DNA of 9,689 bases from Dehalococcoidia bacterium (GCA_015661045.1 JACVQG010000028.1:1-9689), one strand, 5' to 3'. Shown: positions 1-6,528, counted from the stretch's first letter. Notes: a model not told the origin generated them from the sequence alone. A program made the numbers and translations.

Positions 1-389
1 GTCCCTGGGTTGCGGCCCCGCCGGGCCTTTGAGATGAAGCTCCTGGTGGAGTACCCCCTGTCCTATTACCACCGGGGGTAGTTCGTTGCCCTGCGGCAAC
101 CTGTGAATCCAGGGTTATAAAGAGCTAATAGTTAACCACACCCGACTGTACAGTGGATACGGGAGAAATGGAAGTCACCTTTCCTTGTATCGAAGTATTA
201 GGCAATGCATCCATCGAGATTTGGACATCCTGGCCAACTTTCACCTGGATCACGCTGGTCTCATCCAGTATTGCCTCCATGCGTAATTTGTTGGGGTTCA
301 CCATAACTATGTGTACGGCGCTTCCACCCACTGAATCGCCCACCTCGCCGACCACGCTGGCTATCATTCCGTCAAAAGGAGCGACGATT

Positions 390-672
390 GTGGCTTTAGC
401 CAGATTGTCTTTGATCCGGCCTGGCGGTTAGCAATATCCAGCGGTTCGGGGCCGGCCTTTCTTTTTTTCAAATCCTCCTGGGCTTTGGCCAGGTTGGCTT
501 TAGCGTTCTCCAGGGCGAACTGGCGGTTAGCGACTTCCAATGGCTCAGGTCCGGCTTTACGTTTTTTTAAGTCTTCCTGAGCTTTTATCAGATTTGCCTT
601 AGCGGTCTCTAAATTGTATTGCCGTATGGCCACGTCTACCGGGACATCCCCGAGTTTACGGTCGAGGTCTTC
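390..672 (-). repeat. Three imperfect 32-33-residue coiled-coil repeats in the adaptor
   Basis: Successive units begin with EDL at codons 672-670, 576-574 and 477-475. They read EDLDRKLGDVPVDVAIRQ..., EDLKKRKAGPEPLEVANRQ... and EDLKKRKAGPEPLDIANRQ..., spaced 32 and 33 residues apart. Units 2 and 3 are much closer to each other than to unit 1. The frameshift falls inside unit 3, right after ANRQA. This kind of repeat lengthens the descending helix of adaptor hairpins. Confidence 0.85.
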
Positions 673-1116
673 CCGTGCTTTTTTAACAACATCCTGGGCT
701 TTAGAAACTGCGACTTCGGCATTGGCTACATTCTTATCCCCTGTCTCCTGTGCAATTCTGGCGTTGTCTCTGACTCTAAGCAGTGATTGCCAGGCGGTCT
801 CTACCGAATTGGAAATGGTTTCTGTATTGAAGAGGACCCGGGGATCCATATAAATGGAATCTCCAGTTAGATTAATTTTAATTATAAGCTTATATTTTTC
901 TTGCTCCTGGCGCAGAAGTTCCTGGGTATCGGAGACGCTGCGGTCCCTGCTAAATTTAACTGTTTCGAAGTCTTGCTGGGCTACAGCCAGGGTTTTTTGA
1001 GCGCTATCAACCGCAGATTGGAAGTGAGCTACGTCCTCGTCGGTCTTCGTAGTTTGGGCTTTACTTAAGGCATTTGTAGCGTCTCTCATCTGAGCCTGAG
1101 CCGCTGCTACAGCGGC

Positions 1117-1344
1117 CTCGGCAGACGCAATATCGGAAGGGGTGTACGGACTGAGGTTATAGGGTGTCTGCACATCCTGATAGGCTTTCTCGGCGCCTTT
1201 TAACTGGGATTGAGCTGAAGCCACAGCAGCCTCGGCAGACGCAATATCGGAAGGGGTGTACGGACTGAGATTGTAGGGTGTCTGCACATCCTGATAGGCT
1301 TTCTCGGCGCCTTTTAATTGTGCTTGAGCTGAAGCCATACCAGC
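1117..1344 (-). repeat. 114-bp direct tandem duplication inside the adaptor coiled coil
   Basis: Bases 1117-1230 and 1231-1344 are adjacent copies that differ at only 7 of 114 positions by direct comparison. They encode two 38-residue units (residues 135-172 and 173-210 of the adaptor). Each has a helical AQLKGAEKAYQDVQ part, a proline-bearing TPYNLSPYTPSD segment and a second helix IASAEAAVASAQ. The exact multiple of three keeps the frame. High identity suggests a recent or homogenised duplication that lengthens the hairpin. Confidence 0.95.
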
Positions 1345-1923
1345 CTCTGCCTGAGCTACTGCACCTATATCATAGAGGTCTTGCGTATCTTTCATGGCCT
1401 TTTCTGCAGATTTTACGCCGGTTTCGGCGTCTCTCATGGCCCTTTCCAGGTCAAGGGTATCCAACCGGGCTAGAACCTGCCCCTTTTTGACAGTGGTACC
1501 CATCTCAACGAGCCGCTCTTTAATTGTACCGCTGGAGACAAAAGTCAGGTTGGCCTTCTCCGGACTGGCAAGGTTTCCGCTGGATGTAACCTTCATCTGC
1601 AAACTACCCCGTTTAACATCCACAACCTGTCCCTGAGGTGTTTCGGCGGCAGTTTTGGGGCTTATTAATTTTGTATATGCAACAAATCCACCACCCGCAA
1701 GAGCTAACGATAATACAATTATTAATATAAGTTTTCCAGCCTTCATCGAGCCTCCAATATTGGTATTAATTTCTAATTTACGGTATTCCCACGCAAGGTA
1801 TTTAATAAACGCAGGCATAAAGAGTTAGATTCCAGATAGACTATATTCAAATTTCCATACCTTATAATATTATAACGGTTGAGTTGGTCTGAGGATAGCC
1901 AAATTTTATTAAATTTATTCCCC

Positions 1924-3381
1924 CTACCCTTTTATAACCCCCAGAGGACGTGTCCGCGCTACTTTTTTGGAGATGCCCGACTGTTCGACTACCTCTACTA
2001 CCTGGGCAACATCCTTGTACGCTGTGGATGCTTCTTCAGCCAGCCCCGATCTGCTTCCAGCCATGACTGTGATGCCCCGTTCCGATAGATCACGGGCAAC
2101 ATCGTGTCCTTTCAGGCTCCGTTTAGCAGCGCCGCGGCTCTGCAACCGGCCGGCGCCATGGCACGTTGAGCCAAAGGTTTCGTCCATCGCTTTCTGAGTC
2201 CCCACGGCGATAAAAGAATACCGCCCCATGTCACCGGGGATGAGTACCGGCTGTCCCACTTCTCGATAGCGCACCGGTACTTCAAGATTGCCAGGAGGAA
2301 ACGCCCGGGTAGCTCCTTTTCGGTGCACCACCACCTTCATTATTTTACCCTTGACCCTGTGTTCCTCTGGTTTGGCTATGTTGTGAGTTACATCGTAGAT
2401 AAGCTGCAAACCAAGGTCCCTGGGGCTTTTGTTAAACACCTTCATAAAAGTTTCCTTGACCCAGTGGGTCATGCATTGGCGGTTAGCCCATGCGTAGTTA
2501 GCGGCAGCGACCATTGCTGCGAAGTAGTCCTGTCCCTCCGGGGAATGAAAAGGGGCACAGGCGAGTTGCCTGTCGGGAAGGTGGATACCATAACGGACAA
2601 TGGCTTCACCCATAAGGCGCACATAGTCTTCACACACCTGGTGTCCCAGACCCCGGGAACCGGAATGAATTAAAACTACCACCTGACCTGCCCCATCTAG
2701 ACCCAGAGTAGACGCTATTCGGGCATCATAGATTTCGTCAATAATCGCTACCTCTAAAAAGTGGTTTCCAGAACCCAGCGTCCCCAACTGAGGCGCTCCC
2801 CTTTTTTTGGCTTTGGAGCTAACCTTGTCAGGATTAGCGCCCTTCATGGCGCCATGTTCTTCGGTTACCTCTGTGTCTTCGTGTTCGCCATAACCCCGTT
2901 CAACCGCCCAGAGCGCACCTTTTACCAGTACCTTATCCAACTCCTTTTCGTCCACCCTGATTTTACCTGACACACCCACTCCCGACGGAATATCGTTATA
3001 GAGATTGGTTACCAGGTCTTCAATCCTGGGCCTTACCTCTTGTTCGGTCAGATTGCTTCGCAGGAGCCGTACACCACAGTTGATATCGAACCCGACGCCG
3101 CCAGGGGAGATAACGCCATCTTTACCAGCCGTAGCTGCTACACCGCCAATAGGAAAACCGTAGCCCCAATGAATATCGGGCATAGCCATAGAGTAACCTA
3201 CTATACCCGGTAAAAAAGCCACATTGACTACTTGTTCGATTGCTTGCTCCTGCCGGATTATTTCCAGCATGGATTCATCAGCATATATTAGACCGGGCAC
3301 CCGCATACCCTGTTTGTAGGTAACAGGTATTTCCCATCGGTAGTCGTCCAGTTTTTTGAGGGTTCCTTCCCACCGAACCAT
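1924..3381 (-). CDS. rtcB: RtcB RNA-splicing ligase
   Basis: GTP- and Mn2+-dependent RNA ligase that joins 2',3'-cyclic phosphate (or 3'-phosphate) ends to 5'-OH ends in RNA repair and tRNA splicing; cytoplasmic. The 485-residue length is normal for the family. With the ATG at 3381 as residue 1, the metal and catalytic set is complete: D99 and C102 in GVGFDINCGVRLL, N206/H207 in GTLGSGNHFLEV, H239 in HSGSRGLGHQ, H333 in YDVTHNIAK, the guanylylated His408 in STCHGAGRLQSRG, and the GMP-contacting lysine (K484) in the C-terminal GVIKG. The start is chosen because an AAGGGGG Shine-Dalgarno lies 8 nt before this ATG; a GTG at 3390 is in frame but too close to the SD. It begins 13 nt after the archease stop, so the two are surely co-transcribed and probably translationally coupled. 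It ends in TAG. The protein should be active. Confidence 0.97.
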   Translation of the reverse strand: MVRWEGTLKKLDDYRWEIPVTYKQGMRVPGLIYADESMLEIIRQEQAIEQVVNVAFLPGIVGYSMAMPDIHWGYGFPIGGVAATAGKDGVISPGGVGFDINCGVRLLRSNLTEQEVRPRIEDLVTNLYNDIPSGVGVSGKIRVDEKELDKVLVKGALWAVERGYGEHEDTEVTEEHGAMKGANPDKVSSKAKKRGAPQLGTLGSGNHFLEVAIIDEIYDARIASTLGLDGAGQVVVLIHSGSRGLGHQVCEDYVRLMGEAIVRYGIHLPDRQLACAPFHSPEGQDYFAAMVAAANYAWANRQCMTHWVKETFMKVFNKSPRDLGLQLIYDVTHNIAKPEEHRVKGKIMKVVVHRKGATRAFPPGNLEVPVRYREVGQPVLIPGDMGRYSFIAVGTQKAMDETFGSTCHGAGRLQSRGAAKRSLKGHDVARDLSERGITVMAGSRSGLAEEASTAYKDVAQVVEVVEQSGISKKVARTRPLGVIKG

Positions 3382-3394
3382 AACCACCACCCCC

Positions 3395-3811
3395 TTATAT
3401 ATCGAAAATTACCTGTAATTTATATCCGTTGTTCTTTTCTATACGGAGCATATGATAGGTGGCTGCTTTCACGCCCAGCTTAACTTCATGTCGTGTGGGA
3501 TCCACCTTTTCTCCGTAGGCTCGGGCCGTTAATCGGCCCGATTCAATTTCCACTACCTCAAATCTTTTGAACAGAATATTTTCGACATCGAAAATATAGA
3601 TTAGCTCGTTAAGCCATTCTACGAGCAGGCTTTCCAGGTCGTTAGCGCGGACTTCTATTTGCCGTTCCGTTGTATCTTGTACCGAATCCTGGTCCACTAT
3701 AAGGCTAAATAGACCTGAGGCGGCATTAGAAAAAGCCTGTTTCAAATCGGAGCCGTAGGCAATAATACCTGCATCCGCGGTGTGTTCGAGGATTTCAAAG
3801 TCGGGGGACAT
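3395..3811 (-). CDS. Archease, RtcB-activating chaperone
   Basis: A small 138-residue protein that helps RtcB undergo multiple turnovers by promoting its guanylylation. Family signatures are visible: an N-terminal FEILEHTADAGIIAYG with the conserved His-Thr-Ala-Asp, the middle LLVEWLNELIYIFD, and a C-terminal KAATYHMLRIEKNNGYKLQVIFDI. The length is normal. The start at 3811 has a GAGG six nt upstream. It is the first gene of a two-gene unit with rtcB, the arrangement typical of archaea and of several bacterial lineages; no rtcA or rtcR regulator is in the window. Confidence 0.95.
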   Translation of the reverse strand: MSPDFEILEHTADAGIIAYGSDLKQAFSNAASGLFSLIVDQDSVQDTTERQIEVRANDLESLLVEWLNELIYIFDVENILFKRFEVVEIESGRLTARAYGEKVDPTRHEVKLGVKAATYHMLRIEKNNGYKLQVIFDI

Positions 3812-3822
3812 ATGACGCCTCT

Positions 3823-3838
3823 TTAGAATATTATATCA
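3823..3838 (-). promoter_or_regulatory. Extended -10 promoter for archease-rtcB
   Basis: On the minus strand TGA-TATAAT occupies 3838-3830: a perfect -10 hexamer preceded by the TGn extension. No good -35 is seen at 16-18 nt, as is usual for extended -10 promoters. Transcription would start around 3823, leaving a leader of about a dozen nt before the archease ATG. Confidence 0.6.
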
Positions 3839-3965
3839 TAATAGAAGAGGATTCCGGGGAAGATACTGAATAGGCGTTTAATAGCTGGAGGAAGTTCATT
3901 ACAAATCATATAATAAATATTTATAGATAGTTCATTTGCAAGGTAATCAAAAGTAGGAAAGGTTA

Positions 3966-3993
3966 TTTACATGTAGCTTAAAAAGGGTATAAT
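3966..3993 (+). promoter_or_regulatory. Near-consensus sigma70-type promoter for uspA
   Basis: TTTACA (3966-3971), a 16-nt spacer and TATAAT (3988-3993) give an almost consensus promoter. The start would be near 4000, giving a leader of about 27 nt that includes the AAGGAGG site. It drives transcription divergent from the archease promoter some 130 bp away. Confidence 0.75.
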
Positions 3994-4026
3994 GTTGCAT
4001 TAAACGGTCCTAAAAAGGAGGAAACT

Positions 4027-4506
4027 ATGTTTAAGGTTTTGCTGGCTACCGATGGCTCCGGTTTTTCTCTACGGGCGGCTGACTATGTCGCAAATATGTT
4101 CCGGCACAGAACAGATCTGGAAATTACCGTCCTTTATGTGGAAGAGGTTAATTCAATGTTGCTCAGTCCTACATCAGCCGCTTCCATGCCGCAAATGCCG
4201 ATTCTACCGGATCAGGTTACAGAAGCTCTTTCAACCATACAAGAGCACATGGAAAAAGAAAGAACCACAATACTGGCGAGTACCATGGAACGTTTCGCAT
4301 CTTTGGGCAAACGAGCGACCAGCCGCTCCCAAATGGGCAAACCAGCAGATATTATTTGCGAAATCGCCGACCAGGAGAACGTTGATTTGGTGGTTGTTGG
4401 CAGTAGTGGTAAAGGGGTGATGAAACGGGCTTTGCTGGGGAGTGTTAGTTATAAGGTTGTCCACCAGGCAAAGGTACCCGTATTGGTAGTTCGGGAAAAG
4501 GACTAA
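4027..4506 (+). CDS. Universal stress protein, UspA family, ATP-binding type
   Basis: Cytoplasmic single-domain Usp of 159 residues, with the family's Rossmann-like alpha/beta fold. It opens with MFKVLLATDGSGFSLRAADY, the first beta strand with the conserved Asp. It ends with VDLVVVGSSGKGVMKRALLGSV...VPVLVV. The G-2X-G-9X-G-S motif (G125, G128, G138, S139) is intact, which places it in the ATP-binding subclass rather than the non-binding UspA proper. A perfect AAGGAGG (4015-4021) sits 5 nt before the ATG. Residues 42-62 form a Met/Pro-rich loop of variable type. It is monocistronic with a strong promoter; the tRNA-Lys promoter follows about 40 bp after its stop. The physiological trigger cannot be read from sequence. 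Confidence 0.95.
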   Translation: MFKVLLATDGSGFSLRAADYVANMFRHRTDLEITVLYVEEVNSMLLSPTSAASMPQMPILPDQVTEALSTIQEHMEKERTTILASTMERFASLGKRATSRSQMGKPADIICEIADQENVDLVVVGSSGKGVMKRALLGSVSYKVVHQAKVPVLVVREKD

Positions 4507-4516
4507 TATGACCGTA

Positions 4517-4544
4517 GAGCTAGCGGCTCATAGCGGCAGCTATG
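4517..4544 (+). other. Anti-tRNA leader element and adjacent hairpin between uspA and tRNA-Lys
   Basis: GAGCTAGCGGCTC (4517-4529) is the reverse complement of the first 13 nt of the tRNA gene (4592-4604), with 12 Watson-Crick pairs and one G-U. Its second half extends into a 10-nt direct copy of the tRNA 3' acceptor end (GCGGCTCATA at 4523-4532 and 4657-4666). A separate perfect 6-bp hairpin CATAGC-GGCA-GCTATG follows (4529-4544) without a T-tract. Its role is unknown; it could be a tRNA remnant, or it could act in read-through RNA from uspA. Confidence 0.6.
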
Positions 4545-4574
4545 TTGACTCACTTAGCTGGCCCATGATAGAAT
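4545..4574 (+). promoter_or_regulatory. Promoter of tRNA-Lys
   Basis: TTGACT (4545-4550), an 18-nt spacer and TAGAAT (4569-4574) preceded by the TGn extension (TGA at 4566-4568). The predicted start near 4581 leaves a very short 5' leader for RNase P to remove. It lies downstream of the anti-tRNA element, so the tRNA's own transcript excludes that element. Confidence 0.65.
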
Positions 4575-4591
4575 ATCAGGGCTAAATAACC

Positions 4592-4664
4592 GGGCCGCTA
4601 GCTCAACAGGTAGAGCAGGGCACTCTTAATGCTCAGGTTCAGAGTTCGAGTCTCTGGCGGCTCA
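4592..4664 (+). tRNA. tRNA-Lys (anticodon CUU)
   Basis: The full cloverleaf can be drawn. The acceptor stem is GGGCCGC/GCGGCTC (one G-U), and the D arm is GCTC-AACAGGTA-GAGC. The anticodon arm is GGGCA-CTCTTAA-TGCTC, with U33, anticodon CTT at 4625-4627 and A37. A 5-nt variable loop follows, then the T arm CAGAG-TTCGAGT-CTCTG, with A as discriminator base. CCA is not encoded. The anticodon CUU reads AAG lysine codons. Confidence 0.96.
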
Positions 4665-4899
4665 TATCTAACTTATTTAGCTGTTTTATCGGGCAACCCC
4701 GATGCGCGAAGTTATCCCGGTTTATCGGGGTGCAATTCATAATACACTCCCCACGAAAAACATTATTGCCGCCACTGTTTTCACAACCGGACAAATCTTT
4801 ATTGTAAAATTCTGTTATCTCCCCCGTAGCTGCCGTCAACCCGGCCATAATAATAAGCATCACAGCCGATGCACAGTACAACAATAACAGACGCCTCAT
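4639..4899 (-). CDS. Doubtful small secreted-peptide ORF
   Basis: An 86-residue frame starting MRRLLLLYCASAVMLIIMAG, which looks like a signal peptide or membrane anchor, followed by a short polar tail with several cysteines. I recognise no family. A possible minus promoter (TTGAAC-16-TATAAA, 5000-4973) lies upstream. Against it: there is no Shine-Dalgarno before the ATG, its 3' end runs antisense through the tRNA-Lys 3' half, and a neighbouring frame is equally hydrophobic because the DNA is T-rich. It is probably not a gene, but is kept because nothing else explains the stretch. Confidence 0.2.
   Translation of the reverse strand: MRRLLLLYCASAVMLIIMAGLTAATGEITEFYNKDLSGCENSGGNNVFRGECIMNCTPINRDNFAHRGCPIKQLNKLDMSRQRLEL
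4688..4731 (+). other. Mutually exclusive hairpins downstream of tRNA-Lys
   Basis: ATCGGG (4688-4693) pairs with CCCGAT (4698-4703) around a CAAC loop. ACCCCGAT (4696-4703) pairs instead with ATCGGGGT (4724-4731), 8 bp with a 20-nt loop. A short CCCG/CGGG hairpin is also possible at 4716-4729. TTTATCGGG occurs twice as a direct repeat (4685-4693 and 4721-4729). No U-tract follows, so this is not a canonical terminator. Confidence 0.45.
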
Positions 4900-4972
4900 T
4901 TTGATCTACGCTTAGCAAGGTGACGACCAGAACTGCCACCACGATAAAAAAAGTGATAAACCCTCCGCACTT

Positions 4973-5000
4973 TTTATACGTGGATTTTTAAAGTGTTCAA
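4973..5000 (-). promoter_or_regulatory. Possible minus-strand promoter
   Basis: TTGAAC (5000-4995), a 16-nt spacer and TATAAA (4978-4973) on the minus strand. It points towards the doubtful small ORF and the antisense side of tRNA-Lys. An A/T-rich hairpin lies directly downstream and could stop it early. Confidence 0.3.
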
Positions 5001-5030
5001 CGGAGGTGAGCAACCCCTGTCCTGTTCAGG

Positions 5031-5036
5031 TATAAT
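5031..5036 (+). promoter_or_regulatory. Possible -10 element for the CoA-transferase gene
   Basis: A perfect TATAAT lies 29 nt before the ATG, but no recognisable -35 is found at 16-18 nt and there is no TGn extension. It may need an activator, or it may be fortuitous. Confidence 0.35.
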
Positions 5037-5065
5037 GAAACACAGGATCAAATTTGGAGGTAGAT

Positions 5066-6250
5066 ATGACTGGGCCTTTGAACGGGATTACCGTCCTCGA
5101 TTTTACACGGGTTCTGGCAGGCCCGTATGCCAGCATGGTAATGGGAGACCTCGGGGCGGAAATCATCAAGGTTGAACAGCCCAGGGTTGGCGATATTGCT
5201 CGAGGTAATGGGCCGTTTATCGGTAATGTCAGCTCTTACTTCCTCAGTCTCAACCGCGGCAAGAAGAGCATAACACTGGACATCTCCAAACCCCAGGGAA
5301 CTGAACTGGCTCTAAAAATGGCCCAAAAATGCGATATTCTTTTGGAAAACTTTGTCCCGGGCACAATGAAAAGATTTGGCCTTCCGTATGAAATTGTCAG
5401 CGCCCGGAACCCGCAGCTTATATATGCTTCCATATCAGGTTTCGGACAAACAGGACCTTATTCCCAAAGGCCTGCCCTGGATGTAATTATCCAGGCAATG
5501 GGGGGCATAATGAGCATAACCGGTGAAGAGGGAGGGCCACCCATACGTCCCGGAGCATCTTTGGGAGATATTACCGCCGGGCTATTTACTTGTGTAGCTG
5601 TATTATCAGCCTTACAAGAACGGGAGAAAAGCGGCCGGGGGCAGTACATAGATATTTCTATGCTGGACTGCCAGGCTGCCTTGCTGGAAAATGCCTTCGC
5701 CCGGTATTTCGCTACAGGAGAAGTCCCAAAGGCCCTGGGTACACGGCATCCGGTCTTTACCCCCTTTCAGGCGTATCAAGCCTCCAATGGATTTATTGCC
5801 ATTGCCCTCGTTGGAACTCAATGGCCCCTGTTTTGTTCCGCTATCGAGAGGCTCGACTTGATTGATGACCCTCGTTTCATCGACGGCTGGCAAAGAACGT
5901 TACACTACGATGAAATAAACCCAATCATCAGTGATGCTATAAAGGCTAAAACCACTCAGGAATGGTTGATATTGCTTGGTGGGTTGGAGATCCCCTGCGC
6001 TCCTGTGAACCGTATAGACCAGGTGGCCAGTGATCCCCACGTAAACGAGCGAAATATGTTTGTAGAAGTTCCCTGTCCGGGCGCAGGAAAGGCAAAAATT
6101 GTTAATTCCCCCCTTAAATTCTCTCGAACTCGAGCCAAGGTTGTGAGGGGATCTCCGGAACTGGGTGAACATACAGTTTATGTGCTGAAAACCCTGCTGA
6201 AGTTATCTGATGGTGAAATTGAATCCCTTATCCAACAAAAAGTAATATAG
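5066..6250 (+). CDS. Family III CoA-transferase (CaiB/BaiF, formyl-CoA transferase-like)
   Basis: Moves CoA between carboxylic acids through an aspartyl-CoA thioester intermediate; cytoplasmic, normally an interlocked dimer. The 394 residues match the family length. Landmarks: N-terminal GITVLDFTRVLAGPYASMVMGDLGAEIIKVE; FLSLNRGKKSITLDI; ASISGFGQTGPYSQRPALD; and GASLGDITAG, where D168 aligns with the catalytic Asp169 of formyl-CoA transferase. The C-terminal part has EIPCAPVNRIDQVASDPHV and LGEHTVYVL. The ATG at 5066 is chosen because GGAGG (5056-5060) lies 5 nt upstream; an in-frame TTG at 5054 overlaps the SD. It stands alone with no neighbouring acyl-CoA dehydrogenase, hydratase or ligase to reveal the substrate, which therefore stays open. 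The stop is TAG; the following ATATGTA...TACATAT inverted repeat (6251-6276) is AT-only and a poor terminator. Confidence 0.95.
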   Translation: MTGPLNGITVLDFTRVLAGPYASMVMGDLGAEIIKVEQPRVGDIARGNGPFIGNVSSYFLSLNRGKKSITLDISKPQGTELALKMAQKCDILLENFVPGTMKRFGLPYEIVSARNPQLIYASISGFGQTGPYSQRPALDVIIQAMGGIMSITGEEGGPPIRPGASLGDITAGLFTCVAVLSALQEREKSGRGQYIDISMLDCQAALLENAFARYFATGEVPKALGTRHPVFTPFQAYQASNGFIAIALVGTQWPLFCSAIERLDLIDDPRFIDGWQRTLHYDEINPIISDAIKAKTTQEWLILLGGLEIPCAPVNRIDQVASDPHVNERNMFVEVPCPGAGKAKIVNSPLKFSRTRAKVVRGSPELGEHTVYVLKTLLKLSDGEIESLIQQKVI

Positions 6251-6494
6251 ATATGTAAATGTTCTGATATACATATAACTACACGACGATTAAATCCTAA
6301 ATAATTTCATTCGACTGAACTATCCGTGCAAAACATTCAGATGTATCGGATGCGTCGGAAACGGCAAAATCAAAAAAAACAAATAAGACCTTTCATCTAC
6401 ACACTCCCTCACTTTGCTCCACGTTGCTTCGGTAGGTTGGTTAATCATGGTAAATAGTTGGTATTTATTGTCTTATCCATTTAAATTAATAAAG

Positions 6495-6516
6495 ATTACA
6501 ATATATTTACAATGTA
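6495..6516 (+). promoter_or_regulatory. Tandem 11-bp direct repeat, operator-like (site 1)
   Basis: ATTACAATATA (6495-6505) is followed immediately by TTTACAATGTA (6506-6516), with two mismatches between copies. The TTACA cores are thus 11 bp apart, one helical turn, as in direct-repeat sites of OmpR/PhoB-family regulators (Bacillus PhoP boxes are TTAACA-like with the same period). A promoter-like pair begins 12 bp further on. The binding protein is unknown. Confidence 0.4.
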
Positions 6517-6528
6517 GCACTAGGGCGC

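Larger units (their letters stand above)
1..1746 (-). pseudogene. HlyD/MacA-like membrane-fusion adaptor, disrupted and cut by window edge
   Basis: This is the periplasmic/extracytoplasmic adaptor of an RND- or ABC-type efflux or secretion system. From ATG 1746 (GGAGG at 1751-1755, 4-nt spacer) there is an N-terminal anchor (MKAGKLILIIVLSLALAGGG), a first lipoyl half (about residues 41-96, with SSGTIKERLVEMGTTVKKGQ), a long Ala/Gln/Lys-rich coiled-coil hairpin, then a second lipoyl half (ATIVAPFDGMIASVVGEVGD) and beta-barrel strands. The second half lies in another frame: after ANRQA the 0 frame runs into unrelated residues and stops at 364. The expected IKDNLAKATIVAPFDG is found by shifting at 416-424, which fits one lost base (GCC CGG ATC would restore QARIKDN). 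A TAG at 125-127 then interrupts VVNY-*-LFITLDSQ, and the frame stays open to base 1 with a Gly/Pro/Thr-rich stretch. The ORF could also be started at 1818 (MPAFIKYL), but the SD supports 1746. The upstream gap to rtcB is 177 bp and contains the palindrome TTATAATATTATAA (1862-1875), a possible -10 region without a good -35. It is either a decaying gene or carries two sequence errors. Confidence 0.85.
4665..5065. other. About 400 bp between tRNA-Lys and the CoA-transferase without a convincing gene
   Basis: The stretch holds GC-rich competing hairpins just after the tRNA (4688-4731), a weak minus-strand peptide ORF (4639-4899) and an A/T-rich inverted repeat. That repeat is AAAAAGTG at 4948-4955 and CACTTTTT at 4968-4975, and it could act as a weak bidirectional terminator. 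Promoter-like elements face both ways (4973-5000 minus, 5031-5036 plus). Nothing else is recognised. Confidence 0.5.

Noticed and set aside
125..424. Programmed frameshifting or amber recoding (pyrrolysine) to make the full adaptor
   Set aside because: No slippery sequence or stimulatory structure is evident, TAG ends other genes in the window, and two independent recoding events in one gene are improbable.
390..1344. CRISPR-like or mobile-element repeats
   Set aside because: The repeats are in-frame, adjacent and encode coiled-coil units; there are no spacers, inverted ends or transposase.
153..1636. Several plus-strand ORFs of 70-92 codons across the adaptor region
   Set aside because: They are antisense shadows of a clear HlyD-type coding frame, with no SD sites and no family resemblance.
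1967..2970. Plus-strand ORFs (up to 116 codons) opposite rtcB
   Set aside because: Antisense to a complete and well conserved RtcB; composition follows the opposite strand's codons.
4052..4420. 122-codon plus-strand ORF inside uspA
   Set aside because: Out-of-frame shadow of the UspA gene, which has the SD, promoter and intact motif.
4523..4666. Phage or island attachment site at tRNA-Lys
   Set aside because: The direct repeat is only 10 bp, the interval is 134 bp, and no integrase is present in the window.
5612..5893. Minus-strand 93-codon ORF in the CoA-transferase gene
   Set aside because: Shadow of a complete CaiB/BaiF gene; no start signal or recognisable domain.
6251..6276. ATATGTA...TACATAT inverted repeat as terminator of the CoA-transferase gene
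   Set aside because: The 7-bp stem has a single G-C pair and a 12-nt loop and is not followed by a T-run, so it would be too weak.
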